A DNA stretch of 64,000 bases from Pseudopedobacter saltans DSM 12145. GTDB taxonomy: Bacteria > Bacteroidota > Bacteroidia > Sphingobacteriales > Sphingobacteriaceae. The notes beneath the pieces were generated by a model. It did no database searches, had not been told where the DNA came from, and saw nothing but the letters and a program-made list of their open reading frames with translations. Made by a program: the position numbers and the translations under genes. Positions 1 through 8,551 of the stretch are shown here, piece by piece (position 1 is the stretch's first letter; each line of letters starts with the position of its first letter). The stretch lies in NCBI RefSeq assembly GCF_000190735.1, contig NC_015177.1:3410001-3474000 (forward strand), in the 5' to 3' direction.

Positions 1-425
1 TTGCACCAATAGACCAATTAAGTCTCGAAGATTGGAACGACATGATTGATACTAATCTGACAGGAGTTTTCCATACTTTAAAAGCGAGTGTAGAACAACT
101 AAAAGCAAACAAAGGCCATTATATTTCCATATCTAGTCTGGCAGGGACTAACTTTTTTGCAGGTGGCGCCGGCTACAATGCATCTAAATTTGGGGTTGTT
201 GGCTTCACGCAGGCCGCCATGTTGGATTTACGTGAATACGACGTTAAAACAACTACCATCATGCCTGGCTCGGTAACTTCCCATTTTAACGACCATGTTC
301 CCAATGACGCAGATGGCTGGAAGATAAAACCAGAAGATATTGGACAAATAGTGGTTGATTTATTGAAGCTAAATCCAAATGTGCTACCTTCTAAAATTGA
401 AGTTCGCCCAACTAAAACAAAATAG
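1..425 (+). CDS. SDR family oxidoreductase, 3' part only (5' end outside window)
   Basis: This is the C-terminal part of a short-chain dehydrogenase/reductase. The frame is open from base 3, so the gene starts upstream of the window and the ATG at 42 is internal. Visible family features are the ISISS strand carrying the catalytic Ser, the YxxxK pair in GYNASK (Tyr codon at 174) and the MPGSV loop after strand 6. The Rossmann nucleotide-binding N terminus (TGxxxGxG) is missing because of the window edge. Such enzymes are cytosolic NAD(P)H-dependent oxidoreductases; the substrate cannot be told from this fragment. It converges on the TlpA-like gene. Confidence 0.85.
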   Translation, partial: APIDQLSLEDWNDMIDTNLTGVFHTLKASVEQLKANKGHYISISSLAGTNFFAGGAGYNASKFGVVGFTQAAMLDLREYDVKTTTIMPGSVTSHFNDHVPNDADGWKIKPEDIGQIVVDLLKLNPNVLPSKIEVRPTKTK

Positions 426-572
426 CGTTTGGTATAAATGATTCCACTAATTATCAACCCCAGAAGTCCATTTGATATTTATCAATACTACTGGGATTGA
501 TTCCCTATTTTATTATTGTGTATTTAGTTAAACATAAAGTTCCTCAAACATACTACCAGAATTGACCCGTCG

Positions 573-1259
573 CTACAAACACTGATTTAATATTTCTTCC
601 GCCTTCTGAATATTAGCTTTGGTAAATCCTGTCGTCCCATATTTCACAACACCCTTGTCTATAATTAAATTAGTTGGATATCCAGCAATATTAAATTTCC
701 TTGCTATCTCAATCCCTGAAGGGACTTGTTTATAAACAAAAGGGGTTGTTTTCATAAATTCACTGATCATCCCTCCATTATCTAAGCATACCGCAAGAAA
801 AACAACATTTTCACGTTCACTATATTTCCAATACAATTCGTTTAGAAGAGGTATTTCTGCTTTACAAGGCGCACACTTTACAAACCAAAAGTTCAGTACA
901 ACAACTTTATCTTTCAGGATGTCGTTCCAATAATCCCTACCCTGCAAATCAGTCATATAAGGAAATTTTATTTTCTTTCCCACAAAGTTTGCCGAATTAC
1001 CGCGGTAAATTTGTTTGTTTTCATTGTCATTTACGTTTTCCCTACCTATTATTAAATATTCGTCGTTTCCCATTTTGCTTTTTACCAACTTATATTCTCC
1101 GGTCTTGATTAATGACGACCAGTTTTCGTAAGTATAAACAAGACCTGTGGAATCCTTTACCACCGATTTCTCCGACAAAGGGATTCTGGTTGTTTGACTA
1201 AACCCATTAAAACTTAAAAATACATATATGGCTATTAAAAAGATCTGCAGTTTTTTCAT
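573..1259 (-). CDS. TlpA-like thioredoxin-fold protein, exported
   Basis: The 228-aa protein has an N-terminal signal peptide (hydrophobic residues about 5-20, ending FSQ) and a C-terminal thioredoxin/AhpC-TSA fold. The redox motif is Cys129-Ala-Pro-Cys132 after the strand VVVLNFWFV, and a cis-Pro loop, GYPTNLII, follows later. TlpA/ResA-type proteins are periplasmic thiol-disulfide oxidoreductases. Residues about 25-95 precede the fold and match nothing I recognise. The start lies 1 bp after the stop of the upstream TPR gene, so the two are probably co-transcribed and may act together at the envelope. The partner substrate is unknown. Confidence 0.8.
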   Translation of the reverse strand: MKKLQIFLIAIYVFLSFNGFSQTTRIPLSEKSVVKDSTGLVYTYENWSSLIKTGEYKLVKSKMGNDEYLIIGRENVNDNENKQIYRGNSANFVGKKIKFPYMTDLQGRDYWNDILKDKVVVLNFWFVKCAPCKAEIPLLNELYWKYSERENVVFLAVCLDNGGMISEFMKTTPFVYKQVPSGIEIARKFNIAGYPTNLIIDKGVVKYGTTGFTKANIQKAEEILNQCL

Positions 1260-1260
1260 T

Positions 1261-2814
1261 TTACCTTATTAGTGTTATTGTTTGTGTCTCCGATCCATTA
1301 TAAGAAAGTTTTAAAGAACTTTTTTTAATGTTCGGTGTATATTGAAATGTGACGTCAGTAACAAACATATCCATCCATTTAAACTCCCGCTTTTCCACTT
1401 TTTTTAATGACCAATACTTCTGATCTACAGGCTTTTCACGTTCATAAAGACTAATTTTACTGGCATCTACTTCTCCCTCAGAAATTATGCGAATTTTAAA
1501 ATCGAAATCCTTCTTCCCATCTGTAAAAAAACCTGATTTACTATCGTTTACATCATTAAATGGTAAGAAAAACTGAATATGTGTGTAGCTTTTTACGGGC
1601 TGGTTACTTTCCTTGTTCAGGTATCTAAAAATAGGTTGATAATTCTCTTCCAGCTCCATTGCATATAAAAAGTCCTTCATTGCCTCCTCAGTTTTTCCCA
1701 TTTTATAATATGCAAATCCTCGCGTATTATATGCCTCTGATGAGGGAATATTCTGTCGCTCAATATAATCAGTTACAAAATCTACCGCTCTCGCATATTC
1801 TCCTTTATAGATATAAACTTTAGTTAGGGCAGGGTAGGCATACTTCACGTGTTGAGGATCACTGAGAACTTGTTTATAATCAGATTCTGCAGCTATTAAA
1901 TCTCCCTCCTGAGCACTTATGCTGCCTCTTGCCAAAGCAGCAATTTTTATTTTAGTATCAAAAAGCAAAGCGGCATCTATTATACTAAAAGCTTTATCAA
2001 CATCGCCCTGCATATAAGCCAGAAGAGTTTGCCCCACTAGAGGATAAACATTCTTTGGGCTTACATCTATGGCCTTCTTAAAATAAACCTCAGCATCTTG
2101 AAATTTGCCTATTTTCCGTAATTCATACCCAACATTGTTTAATGCAGTAGAAGAATTAGGATTGAGGGTAAGATACTCCTTATAATATTCTAGTGTTTTT
2201 TTATAATTACCCACTTGGGACGCACATTGCGCAGCTGACATATAATAGCTTGATGATTTTCGTAATGCTATCAATGTTTCATAATCTGCGAGTGCTTTTT
2301 CGTATTTTCCCTGCCTTCTATATTCCCCAGCCCTAGCCTGAAGTGCTATTGGAGAGTCATGCTTTGTGTATGCATCCGTAAGAATTTTCAAAGCCACGTC
2401 ATTTTGCTTTTTTAAAGCAGCTATTGCAGCCGCAGAAACGACCGTAGGAATATGATCTGGATAACGCTCAAGGTTAAGCGCTATCATACGATTTGATTCG
2501 GCAGTATCTCTAACAATCTGATAGGCAAAGGCCAAAGATAATCTTGCATCAGCAGTATCTTCTAGCTCCAAAGCCTTTTTCAAATCAGCTATTTCGCGTT
2601 TATATTCCTTAATTTGATGATAAGCGCTTGCTCTTAAAATATAAGCCTCCTTATTTTCTCCTGAACCTAATATTTCATTAGCCTTGGCAATTGCATCATT
2701 AAAGTTTTTGTTTGCAATAAGCCGTTTAACAACGACCAAACTTTCGACAGAACCTTGAGCCCAAGTTATCGCGGGCAATAAGATGCCTAAGAAAAGTATT
2801 ATTTTGAATTTCAT
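1261..2814 (-). CDS. Exported tetratricopeptide-repeat protein
   Basis: The 517-aa protein has a signal peptide (about residues 1-19, ending WAQ) followed by roughly ten TPR-like helical hairpins across residues 30-400. Typical TPR spacing is seen in ALADYETLIAL, ALNNVGYELRKIGKFQDAE and AYYKMGKTEEAMKDFLYA. A C-terminal segment of about 110 residues, beta-rich and free of TPRs, ends in LSYNGSETQTITLIR. TPR arrays are protein-interaction scaffolds, here probably periplasmic or on the outer membrane. It is first in a two-gene unit with the TlpA-like gene (1-bp gap). No enzymatic motif is visible and the partner is unknown. Confidence 0.75.
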   Translation of the reverse strand: MKFKIILFLGILLPAITWAQGSVESLVVVKRLIANKNFNDAIAKANEILGSGENKEAYILRASAYHQIKEYKREIADLKKALELEDTADARLSLAFAYQIVRDTAESNRMIALNLERYPDHIPTVVSAAAIAALKKQNDVALKILTDAYTKHDSPIALQARAGEYRRQGKYEKALADYETLIALRKSSSYYMSAAQCASQVGNYKKTLEYYKEYLTLNPNSSTALNNVGYELRKIGKFQDAEVYFKKAIDVSPKNVYPLVGQTLLAYMQGDVDKAFSIIDAALLFDTKIKIAALARGSISAQEGDLIAAESDYKQVLSDPQHVKYAYPALTKVYIYKGEYARAVDFVTDYIERQNIPSSEAYNTRGFAYYKMGKTEEAMKDFLYAMELEENYQPIFRYLNKESNQPVKSYTHIQFFLPFNDVNDSKSGFFTDGKKDFDFKIRIISEGEVDASKISLYEREKPVDQKYWSLKKVEKREFKWMDMFVTDVTFQYTPNIKKSSLKLSYNGSETQTITLIR

Positions 2815-3134
2815 TATTTTGATTGGTTAGTCTAAGCCTGGCTATGTTTATAATCCTAAAAGAAAAAAGGTAACGATACCATAAATATAAAACAAAACTT
2901 ACAAACAACAATATTTAATTATAAAATTTAATATTTTCAAATAAAACAATCCAAACGTAGTCTAACTAAAGGTTATGACTAAACCTCAATAACCAGCATG
3001 AGCAAGACCTGGTCGCTTCAGTCTTCCAAAGGAGCTGAAATGCGCCGCGGGAAAACTAAGCCTCCGCAATAGCTTTAATGCAATTAGCTGCTTAACTCTT
3101 AAACCAGGCCATTCTCTTTGTTTAAAAACACACC
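2815..3134. other. Intergenic region without recognised gene
   Basis: This AT-rich upstream region of the TPR gene gives way at about 2990 to a GC-richer stretch with no plausible reading frame (the short minus-strand frame has atypical composition). It directly precedes the repeat element at 3135. The abrupt composition change suggests the stretch from about 2990 belongs to the same accessory DNA as the repeat. No promoter with both -33 and -7 boxes was found. Confidence 0.4.
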
Positions 3135-3413
3135 GTATAAGACAGGATAAGACAACCAGACAGATCAGAGACAAATTCGAGACAGCTTCGGACTAGTCTA
3201 GGGTTTCTTCGGGATTCCTTTGACTGCGCTTCGGCAGCCGCCGAATGTCCCTCGAAGAATTATTGAAGAATTATCGAAGATTAGTGCAATCGTTGTCGAA
3301 GCAGGTATTGAGCAGGTACGAAGCAGGTACGGAGCGGAGTGCTAACGAACTCGAAGCATGAATGGACTTTCACGGACTTTAGCGGAGTTTCACAGAGTTT
3401 TACGGACTTTTGG
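3135..3413 (+). repeat. Intergenic repeat element, copy A, ending in five tandem 10-mers
   Basis: This element of about 280 bp is related to the one at 63230-63458. Shared blocks appear in the same order: GTATAAGACAGG at the left end, TCGAA-rich spacers, GAAGCAGGTACG, AGAGTGCTA or GGAGTGCTA, GAAGCAT, then five 10-bp tandem units. In copy A the units are GGACTTTCAC, GGACTTTAGC, GGAGTTTCAC, AGAGTTTTAC and GGACTTTTGG (3364-3413). GAGCAGGTAC-type units are also repeated internally. It has no coding potential and sits 84 bp before the 249-aa gene. Its nature (mobile remnant, structured RNA or protein-binding array) is unknown. Confidence 0.75.
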
Positions 3414-3497
3414 CTGATTCTATCGGAAGGATTTAAAAGAAATAATTTTTATATTCATCAGCAGTACCAATTTAACTATTAATAGACTGAAATAAAA

Positions 3498-4247
3498 ATG
3501 AAAAACAAAAACACCCAAAATAAACCGACTTCATACGCATTATCCGAAAATAGCATTAAAACAAAAAATGAATTTGGCGAAGCTAATGCTGTGTATTCTT
3601 TACTATATAATCGCTTTAAGCAGGTAACTTCTCTTAATTGGAACGCTAAAAAGCTGAACCAATTCAGGAGATTGATTCTTGAAATCATACGATCGGCCCC
3701 GGCTGAACAAACTGGTAACCGAAAGCTTTGGGATGGAGATTTCAAGAAACTGGAAGGTATTCAGCTAAATATTAAAAATTCAGCAGACAACCTCTTTAAA
3801 GGCAGCGTTATTACTGATATAGATCCTATAAAGGGGTTCAATCTGAGCATTCATCCTTTTAAATACCACACGGCGTTTCCAAAGGCTCATCCTAAAACAA
3901 CTTTTGCAGAGGTACGACTCTATATCTTCGCTTTTGATATTGTAAAAAAGACCTCTCATGGCAGGAGTATTATTTTGTTAAGCCAGCGCCATGGCATGGA
4001 TATGGACCAGACATTTAATTTCAACTATCCACTGGAGGATAACAAGTTAACTTTGATAGTCCGCAAGGTATCTTTTAAATCAGGTTCGGACAATTCGTAT
4101 TCTGCAGATAGAATGTATATTGGCGCTACGTTAACAAATGCCATCTACATTAAAAATGGTGAGTTAGTAAACTTTATTCCAGAAAAAAAAGAAGAACCCT
4201 TTAAAAAAACTGAATTACAGGTAGGAGAATGGGAGGATCTTGGTTAA
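3498..4247 (+). CDS. Hypothetical protein, unknown family
   Basis: This is a 249-aa soluble protein without signal peptide or membrane segment. The N terminus is Asn/Lys-rich and polar. Residues about 30-75 look alpha-helical (YSLLYNRFKQVTSLNW...). The C-terminal two thirds alternate strands (TFAEVRLYIFAFDIV, KLTLIVRKVSF, DRMYIGATLTNAIYI), suggesting a beta-sandwich. I recognise no catalytic motif and no family. It stands alone between two repeat-rich intergenic stretches, downstream of repeat copy A, in a neighbourhood that looks accessory. It is the only sizeable frame here and has balanced codon use, so I consider it a real gene. Its function is unknown. Confidence 0.65.
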   Translation: MKNKNTQNKPTSYALSENSIKTKNEFGEANAVYSLLYNRFKQVTSLNWNAKKLNQFRRLILEIIRSAPAEQTGNRKLWDGDFKKLEGIQLNIKNSADNLFKGSVITDIDPIKGFNLSIHPFKYHTAFPKAHPKTTFAEVRLYIFAFDIVKKTSHGRSIILLSQRHGMDMDQTFNFNYPLEDNKLTLIVRKVSFKSGSDNSYSADRMYIGATLTNAIYIKNGELVNFIPEKKEEPFKKTELQVGEWEDLG

Positions 4248-4310
4248 AGTATATTAAGAAATATTAACCTGAGTTCGATTATAAAAAGGCTATGAGAGTA
4301 ATGCCAAAAG

Positions 4311-4372
4311 AGATTGCTTCGTTCCTCGCAATGACAAAAATAGTGGCGTCATTGCGAGGAACGAAGCAATCT
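4311..4372. repeat. REP-like perfect 25-bp inverted repeat
   Basis: The left arm 4311-4335 (starts AGATTGCTTCGTTCC) and right arm 4348-4372 (ends GGAACGAAGCAATCT) are exact reverse complements over 25 bases, with a 12-base spacer. No T tract follows, so it is not a typical terminator. The GTTCCTCGCAATGAC-type sequence resembles dispersed extragenic palindromes common in Bacteroidota and other genomes. A decayed copy lies at 4757-4828. Confidence 0.8.
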
Positions 4373-4756
4373 AAACATGAAATAATGTCCAAATCACTCA
4401 AAAACAATGAAATATTAATCGAAGGTTATTAGCTTATTTAATCCCACACTGTCTTTAGAGTTAAACAAAGTGTCTCTACAGATTCATCAATAATGAGGAG
4501 TTTTCAAACTCCTGTTCCTAAAAAAGAAAGGAATTGTTAATTACGAGTCTGAAGACTCTTTTTGATTTAACTGTCCGCAGAGACGCTACCGCTTAACTCT
4601 ACGGACAGTGTATGCAAGCTAACTCTTCAAAAACAGGTCTTGTCTCACTCAAAAATAGTCCATAAAAAATTTCACAATATAAATTAAACAGGCTCTAAGG
4701 CCAGAAATATAAATTTAGAAACTGTTTAAATTTCAGTTAGAAATATTTACATACCA

Positions 4757-4828
4757 AGAGATTGCTTCGTCGTTCCTCCTCGCAAAGACGAAAATAGGAG
4801 CGTCACTGCGAGGTACGAAGCAGTCTCT
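4757..4828. repeat. Degenerate second copy of the REP-like inverted repeat
   Basis: The left arm begins AGAGATTGCTTCGT and the right arm ends TACGAAGCAGTCTCT. They pair with a few mismatches and a short insertion relative to the 4311-4372 copy (CGTCGTTCCTCCTCGCAAAGACG versus CGTTCCTCGCAATGAC). It lies about 50 bp beyond the 3' end of yihY and could affect the end of that transcript. Confidence 0.7.
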
Positions 4829-4877
4829 AACACTACTGTATTTTAGAATATTCATTTTTAAACAGCTTCTTAAAAAT

Positions 4878-5831
4878 TTACTTTTTGATCTTATCTTTCT
4901 CTTTAGGGATATCCGGATTTCCTTTTAATACATCGCCCCCGTCTATATAAATGGCATGTTTAGATGGCCTGATATTTTCCCCCTTATACCCTGCGTAGAC
5001 TTTAGTAAATTCTGCTCCAAAAAATAAAATAGCAGCAGAGTAATACACCCAAACGGCGATAACAACAACCGTTCCTGCCGCTCCATAAACGGAGCCTACA
5101 GAAGCATAACCAATGTAAAGTCCAATTAAATATTTGCCCAGCATAAATAGTAATGAGGTAAATATAGCTCCCGATCTCACGCTTCTCCACCTGATGGTGG
5201 CATCTGGTAATACTTTATAGATTATACCAAAAAGGATTACAAGCACTATAAAAGTTATCCCTATGTTTGTGTAGTCGAATAAGAAAAGTGTTTGCTCTGG
5301 CACAAAGCGACTTAAGATATCATTAAATGCGGTAACCAGACTATTAATAATCAGAGTTACTATCAGTAAAAATCCAAGTGCCCCGACCATAGACAGCGAA
5401 AGCGCTCTATTGATGATTAACTTGATCCAGCCTTTTTTAGGGATTGCCTTTACCCGCCAAATTAAATTAATAGAATCCTGAATTTCGATAAACACTCCTG
5501 TTGCTCCCAATATTAAAGTTACAACCCCGGTAATGATCGTGAAGGTACTTTTCCCGGAAAGGGCCAGATTTTTAAGAACCGACTGAATCAAAATAGCAGC
5601 ATCCGCACCAACAAAACCCACTATTTCATCAAATACTTTTCCTTCTATGGCTTCTTCTTCGTAGAAAATTCCGGCAAGTGAAAGCAACACCAATAACATG
5701 GGGCCTAAAGAGAAAATAGTATAGTAAGATAAGGCCGCGCTTAGCTTAAGCCCTTTGTCATTATTAAATGAATTAAAGCTTTCAATAATAAGCTTGAATA
5801 TGGTTTTGATATAAGAAAATAGTCGCTTCAT
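4878..5831 (-). CDS. YihY/BrkB family inner-membrane protein
   Basis: The 317-aa polytopic membrane protein has about six hydrophobic segments and the family-typical early motif SAALSYYTIFSLGP (about residues 31-44). Length and a positively charged C-terminal tail fit the YihY/virulence-factor BrkB family. These are inner-membrane proteins, some wrongly called RNase BN in the past; their transport or structural role is unsettled. The gene begins 8 bp after the stop of ald and is probably co-transcribed with it, though no functional link is known. The C-terminal Lys/Asp-rich tail is cytosolic by the positive-inside rule. Confidence 0.85.
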   Translation of the reverse strand: MKRLFSYIKTIFKLIIESFNSFNNDKGLKLSAALSYYTIFSLGPMLLVLLSLAGIFYEEEAIEGKVFDEIVGFVGADAAILIQSVLKNLALSGKSTFTIITGVVTLILGATGVFIEIQDSINLIWRVKAIPKKGWIKLIINRALSLSMVGALGFLLIVTLIINSLVTAFNDILSRFVPEQTLFLFDYTNIGITFIVLVILFGIIYKVLPDATIRWRSVRSGAIFTSLLFMLGKYLIGLYIGYASVGSVYGAAGTVVVIAVWVYYSAAILFFGAEFTKVYAGYKGENIRPSKHAIYIDGGDVLKGNPDIPKEKDKIKK

Positions 5832-5839
5832 TAAATTAT

Positions 5840-7066
5840 TTATCTGTTGGCTATAGCCAGAAGATTCAGGTCTTTGTAAGTTAAACCAAATCTATCTGCC
5901 AAATACTTATTAGTAATTGCTCCCTGATAAATATAAACAGCATTCCTAACTCCTTGTTTTTGCCAAATCAGACTATTTAAACCACCAAGTTCTCCAATGT
6001 CAATTAAAATGGGGGTAAAAATATTGGTTAATGCATAAGTTGCGGTACGGCTTACCCTTGATGCGATGTTAGGTACGCAATAGTGTATAACATCATATTT
6101 TCGAAAAACTGGATTTTTATGGTTGGTGACTTCGGATGTTTCGAAACAACCTCCCTGATCTATACTTACGTCTATTACTACTGAATTGGGTTTCATTTTA
6201 GAAACCATTTCTTCGGTTACCACACAGGGACTACGTCCTTCCACCGCTCTAAGTGCGCCGATAGCCACGTCGCAATTTCTTAATGCTTTTTCCAGCACAA
6301 TAGGTTGCAGAACGGATGTAAATACATGGCTCCCGATATTGTTTTGCAAACGCCTTAACCGGTATAAAGAAGAATCAAAAACTTTAACGCCAGCTCCAAG
6401 CCCCAAAGCAGTACGGGTAGCATATTCACCAACTGTTCCGGCGCCAATAATAACGATTTCTGTAGGGGGTACCCCAGTAACGCCGCCTAACATCAGACCC
6501 TTTCCGCCAAAAATGTTACTTAAATATTCCGCAGCTATAAGTATAGATGTCGCGCCAACAATTTCGCTCATCGCCCGTACAACACTTAATACGTTTCCGT
6601 CATCTCGCAAATATTCAAATGCTATTGCCGTCACTTTCTTTTCTATCATCGCTTTCACATCTTCTTCTCTTAATGTAGAAGAATGCAATGCAGAAAAAAT
6701 AATCTGACAGGGTTTCATAAGTTCGATATCTTCTTTCACAGGTGGCGCAACTTTTAGAATGATATCTGCCTTATAGATTTCCTTTTTGCCGGGAACGATA
6801 AGAGCACCCTGTTCAGAGTAATCATTATCAGTAAAATTTGCGGCTAACCCGGCGCCGGTTTCAATCATCACCCGGTGTCCGTTATTAACCAATAAAGCTA
6901 CAGACAAAGGTGTTAAGGCTATTCTTTTTTCCTGAAAAGCCGTTTCTTTAGGTATTCCTATGAATAAACTTTTAGATGATTTCCCTATCCGCTCCAGTTC
7001 CTCCTGAGGTTGGTACATTGCCTGTCTGGCAATCTCCGCAAAACCACTTATAATTTTTGAGCCCAT
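5840..7066 (-). CDS. ald: Alanine dehydrogenase / PNT family
   Basis: The 408-aa protein has the AlaDH/PNT N-terminal domain (GIPKETAFQEKRIALTP, followed by VNNGHRVMIETGAG) and a central Rossmann NAD site VIIGAGTVGEYATRTA near residue 205. Alanine dehydrogenase interconverts L-alanine and pyruvate plus ammonia with NAD in the cytosol. An N-terminal extension of about 30 residues precedes the usual start, as often seen in Bacteroidota members. A transhydrogenase alpha subunit is less likely because no membrane segment or beta-subunit gene follows. It lies upstream of yihY (8-bp gap). In related genomes I expect it next to tsaE and porX; here a DUF1080 gene intervenes. Confidence 0.85.
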   Translation of the reverse strand: MGSKIISGFAEIARQAMYQPQEELERIGKSSKSLFIGIPKETAFQEKRIALTPLSVALLVNNGHRVMIETGAGLAANFTDNDYSEQGALIVPGKKEIYKADIILKVAPPVKEDIELMKPCQIIFSALHSSTLREEDVKAMIEKKVTAIAFEYLRDDGNVLSVVRAMSEIVGATSILIAAEYLSNIFGGKGLMLGGVTGVPPTEIVIIGAGTVGEYATRTALGLGAGVKVFDSSLYRLRRLQNNIGSHVFTSVLQPIVLEKALRNCDVAIGALRAVEGRSPCVVTEEMVSKMKPNSVVIDVSIDQGGCFETSEVTNHKNPVFRKYDVIHYCVPNIASRVSRTATYALTNIFTPILIDIGELGGLNSLIWQKQGVRNAVYIYQGAITNKYLADRFGLTYKDLNLLAIANR

Positions 7067-7540
7067 GCAATAAATTCCTTACAACATCATATTTTGGTAT
7101 ATAAATATACACAATCAGCAGTAAAAACTTTAACCCTGCACATATTCTGTTTGTTTTGTTTTAATTCAATTTTGACGAAGCTTTTAGGTTCTTCGGGCAT
7201 ATAGTTATCTCCAAATATACTTGCTTATTTGCGCATTGATAAAGAACTATACTCTGCCTTTGGATTTTTTCTCTAAAATAGAAGGAAAGCAGCTATAAAA
7301 AGAAACCTTTCTATTTAAGAAAGCCTATCCGCTTCACATTGGCGTCATTTAACGCAGAAGCCCTCACAATTTTGTCTTGCTGAGTTACGAAGCCTACTTT
7401 GCCGCCCCGGCAGGCATCCCGTCATAACGATAGCACACCCTGGCTCAAAATATCTCTGTCTCCACTACAGTAATTGACAGCAGAAAATAAAAGATAAAAA
7501 TATTTTTTAGATTAGCATTTCAAAAGACCCCTAAAAAAAT
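7067..7540. other. Intergenic region between divergent ald and DUF1080 gene
   Basis: These 474 bp carry no credible gene. They presumably hold the divergent promoters of ald (minus) and the DUF1080 lipoprotein (plus), but I find no full TTTG/TAnnTTTG pair. A GC-rich patch at about 7395-7440 resembles degraded dispersed-repeat sequence. Confidence 0.4.
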
Positions 7541-8542
7541 ATGTTTAGAAAACACATGAGCTACTGTGGATTGGCATGTATGTTAGCTTTGCATTTGATA
7601 TCTTGTAATAGCTCTTCCAATTCGGAAAAACAAAAAGAAGAAACTCACAATCCGGCGACACAAACGATTCCGGAAGAAGCAAAAGGATTAATTGGCCGTT
7701 GGGACCTTACGGTCGACAACCAAGGTAAACAGACACCATCATGGCTGGAAGTAAAGCTTTCTGGTTTTAATACATTAGTAGGCTATTTTGTAGGTAGTTC
7801 TGGCAGCAGCCGCCCCGTTTCGCATATTAAACTGGATCAGGGGAAATTTTCTTTCGAAATCCCCCCGCAGTGGGAAGGAGGAGATGGCATGTTCACCATT
7901 CACGGGGAATTGACAGGGGAAAACATCAAAGGTGCTATAATTTCAAATAAAGGGAACACACTCAACTTTACCGGAGTCAAAGCGCCTTATCTGGTAAGAA
8001 CCGGAGATGCACAATGGGGAGAGCCAATAGAACTTTTTAATGGTAAAGACCTTTCGGGATGGAATACCTCTTCAGATAATAGCCAATGGGAGGTCATTAA
8101 TGGTATCCTGACTAATAAAAAGACAGGAGCGAACTTGATCAGCCAACAAAAGTTTGATGATTTTAAACTGATTGCCGAGTTTCGTTATGCAGAAGGTGGA
8201 AATTCCGGAATTTATTTAAGAGGGCGTTATGAAGTACAGATAGAAGATTCACCAAAAGACAGGCATCCAGGTTCTTTATACTTTGGTGGTGTCTATGGAT
8301 TCTTAGCCCCTAGCGAAATCGTAACACTTGGCCCCAATGGGTGGAATAAATTTGAGATTACACTTCGCGGACGCATGGTAACTATTGTAGCAAATGGCAA
8401 AGAAATTATCTGCAATCAGGAAATCCCAGGTATAACAGGAGGAGCTCTGGACAGTAAAGAGGGAGAATCCGGACCAATCTACCTACAGGGCGATCATTCT
8501 GCCATTGAATTCAGAAAAATAACTATTATTCCCGCTAAATAG
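7541..8542 (+). CDS. DUF1080 (3-keto-disaccharide hydrolase-like) lipoprotein
   Basis: The 333-aa precursor has a lipoprotein signal with lipobox LISC, giving Cys22 as the acylated residue (a start at Met6 would also work). Residues about 45-155 form a beta-rich N-terminal module. Residues about 165-333 match the DUF1080 jelly-roll: ELFNGKDLSGW, then GNSGIYLRGRYEVQIEDSP, then PIYLQGDHSAIEFRKITI. DUF1080 proteins include 3-keto-glycoside hydrolases and laminarinase-like folds, acting in the periplasm or on the surface. It stands alone between tsaE and ald on the opposite strand, flanked by repeat-rich gaps, and may be a later insertion into a conserved cluster. Confidence 0.85.
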   Translation: MFRKHMSYCGLACMLALHLISCNSSSNSEKQKEETHNPATQTIPEEAKGLIGRWDLTVDNQGKQTPSWLEVKLSGFNTLVGYFVGSSGSSRPVSHIKLDQGKFSFEIPPQWEGGDGMFTIHGELTGENIKGAIISNKGNTLNFTGVKAPYLVRTGDAQWGEPIELFNGKDLSGWNTSSDNSQWEVINGILTNKKTGANLISQQKFDDFKLIAEFRYAEGGNSGIYLRGRYEVQIEDSPKDRHPGSLYFGGVYGFLAPSEIVTLGPNGWNKFEITLRGRMVTIVANGKEIICNQEIPGITGGALDSKEGESGPIYLQGDHSAIEFRKITIIPAK

Positions 8543-8551
8543 CACAAAGAA

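Larger units (their letters stand above)
4248..4877. other. Gene-free 630-bp stretch with several inverted repeats
   Basis: No gene is seen. The stretch holds the perfect 25-bp inverted repeat at 4311-4372 and its degenerate relative at 4757-4828 (listed separately). Smaller dyads lie between them: AGGAGTTT/AAACTCCT at 4497-4514, GAGTCT-GA-AGACTC followed by five T at 4545-4563, and ACTGTCCG/CGGACAGT at 4570-4577 with 4612-4619. The density of hairpins suggests layered insertions of small repeats. Confidence 0.6.

Noticed and set aside
2986-3174. 62-codon minus-strand frame before repeat copy A
   Set aside because: Unusual composition, no motif, and it overlaps the left end of the dispersed element; probably not a gene.
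3364-3413. Tandem 10-mers as a CRISPR array
   Set aside because: Units are too short, have no spacers, and no cas genes are in the window.
4545-4563. GAGTCT/AGACTC hairpin plus T run as a terminator
   Set aside because: The dyad has only a two-base loop and lies 300 bp after the nearest plus-strand stop within decayed repeats; more likely chance or repeat debris.
6186-6707. 173-codon plus-strand frame inside ald
   Set aside because: Antisense shadow of alanine dehydrogenase with Ser/Thr/Pro-rich composition typical of reverse frames.
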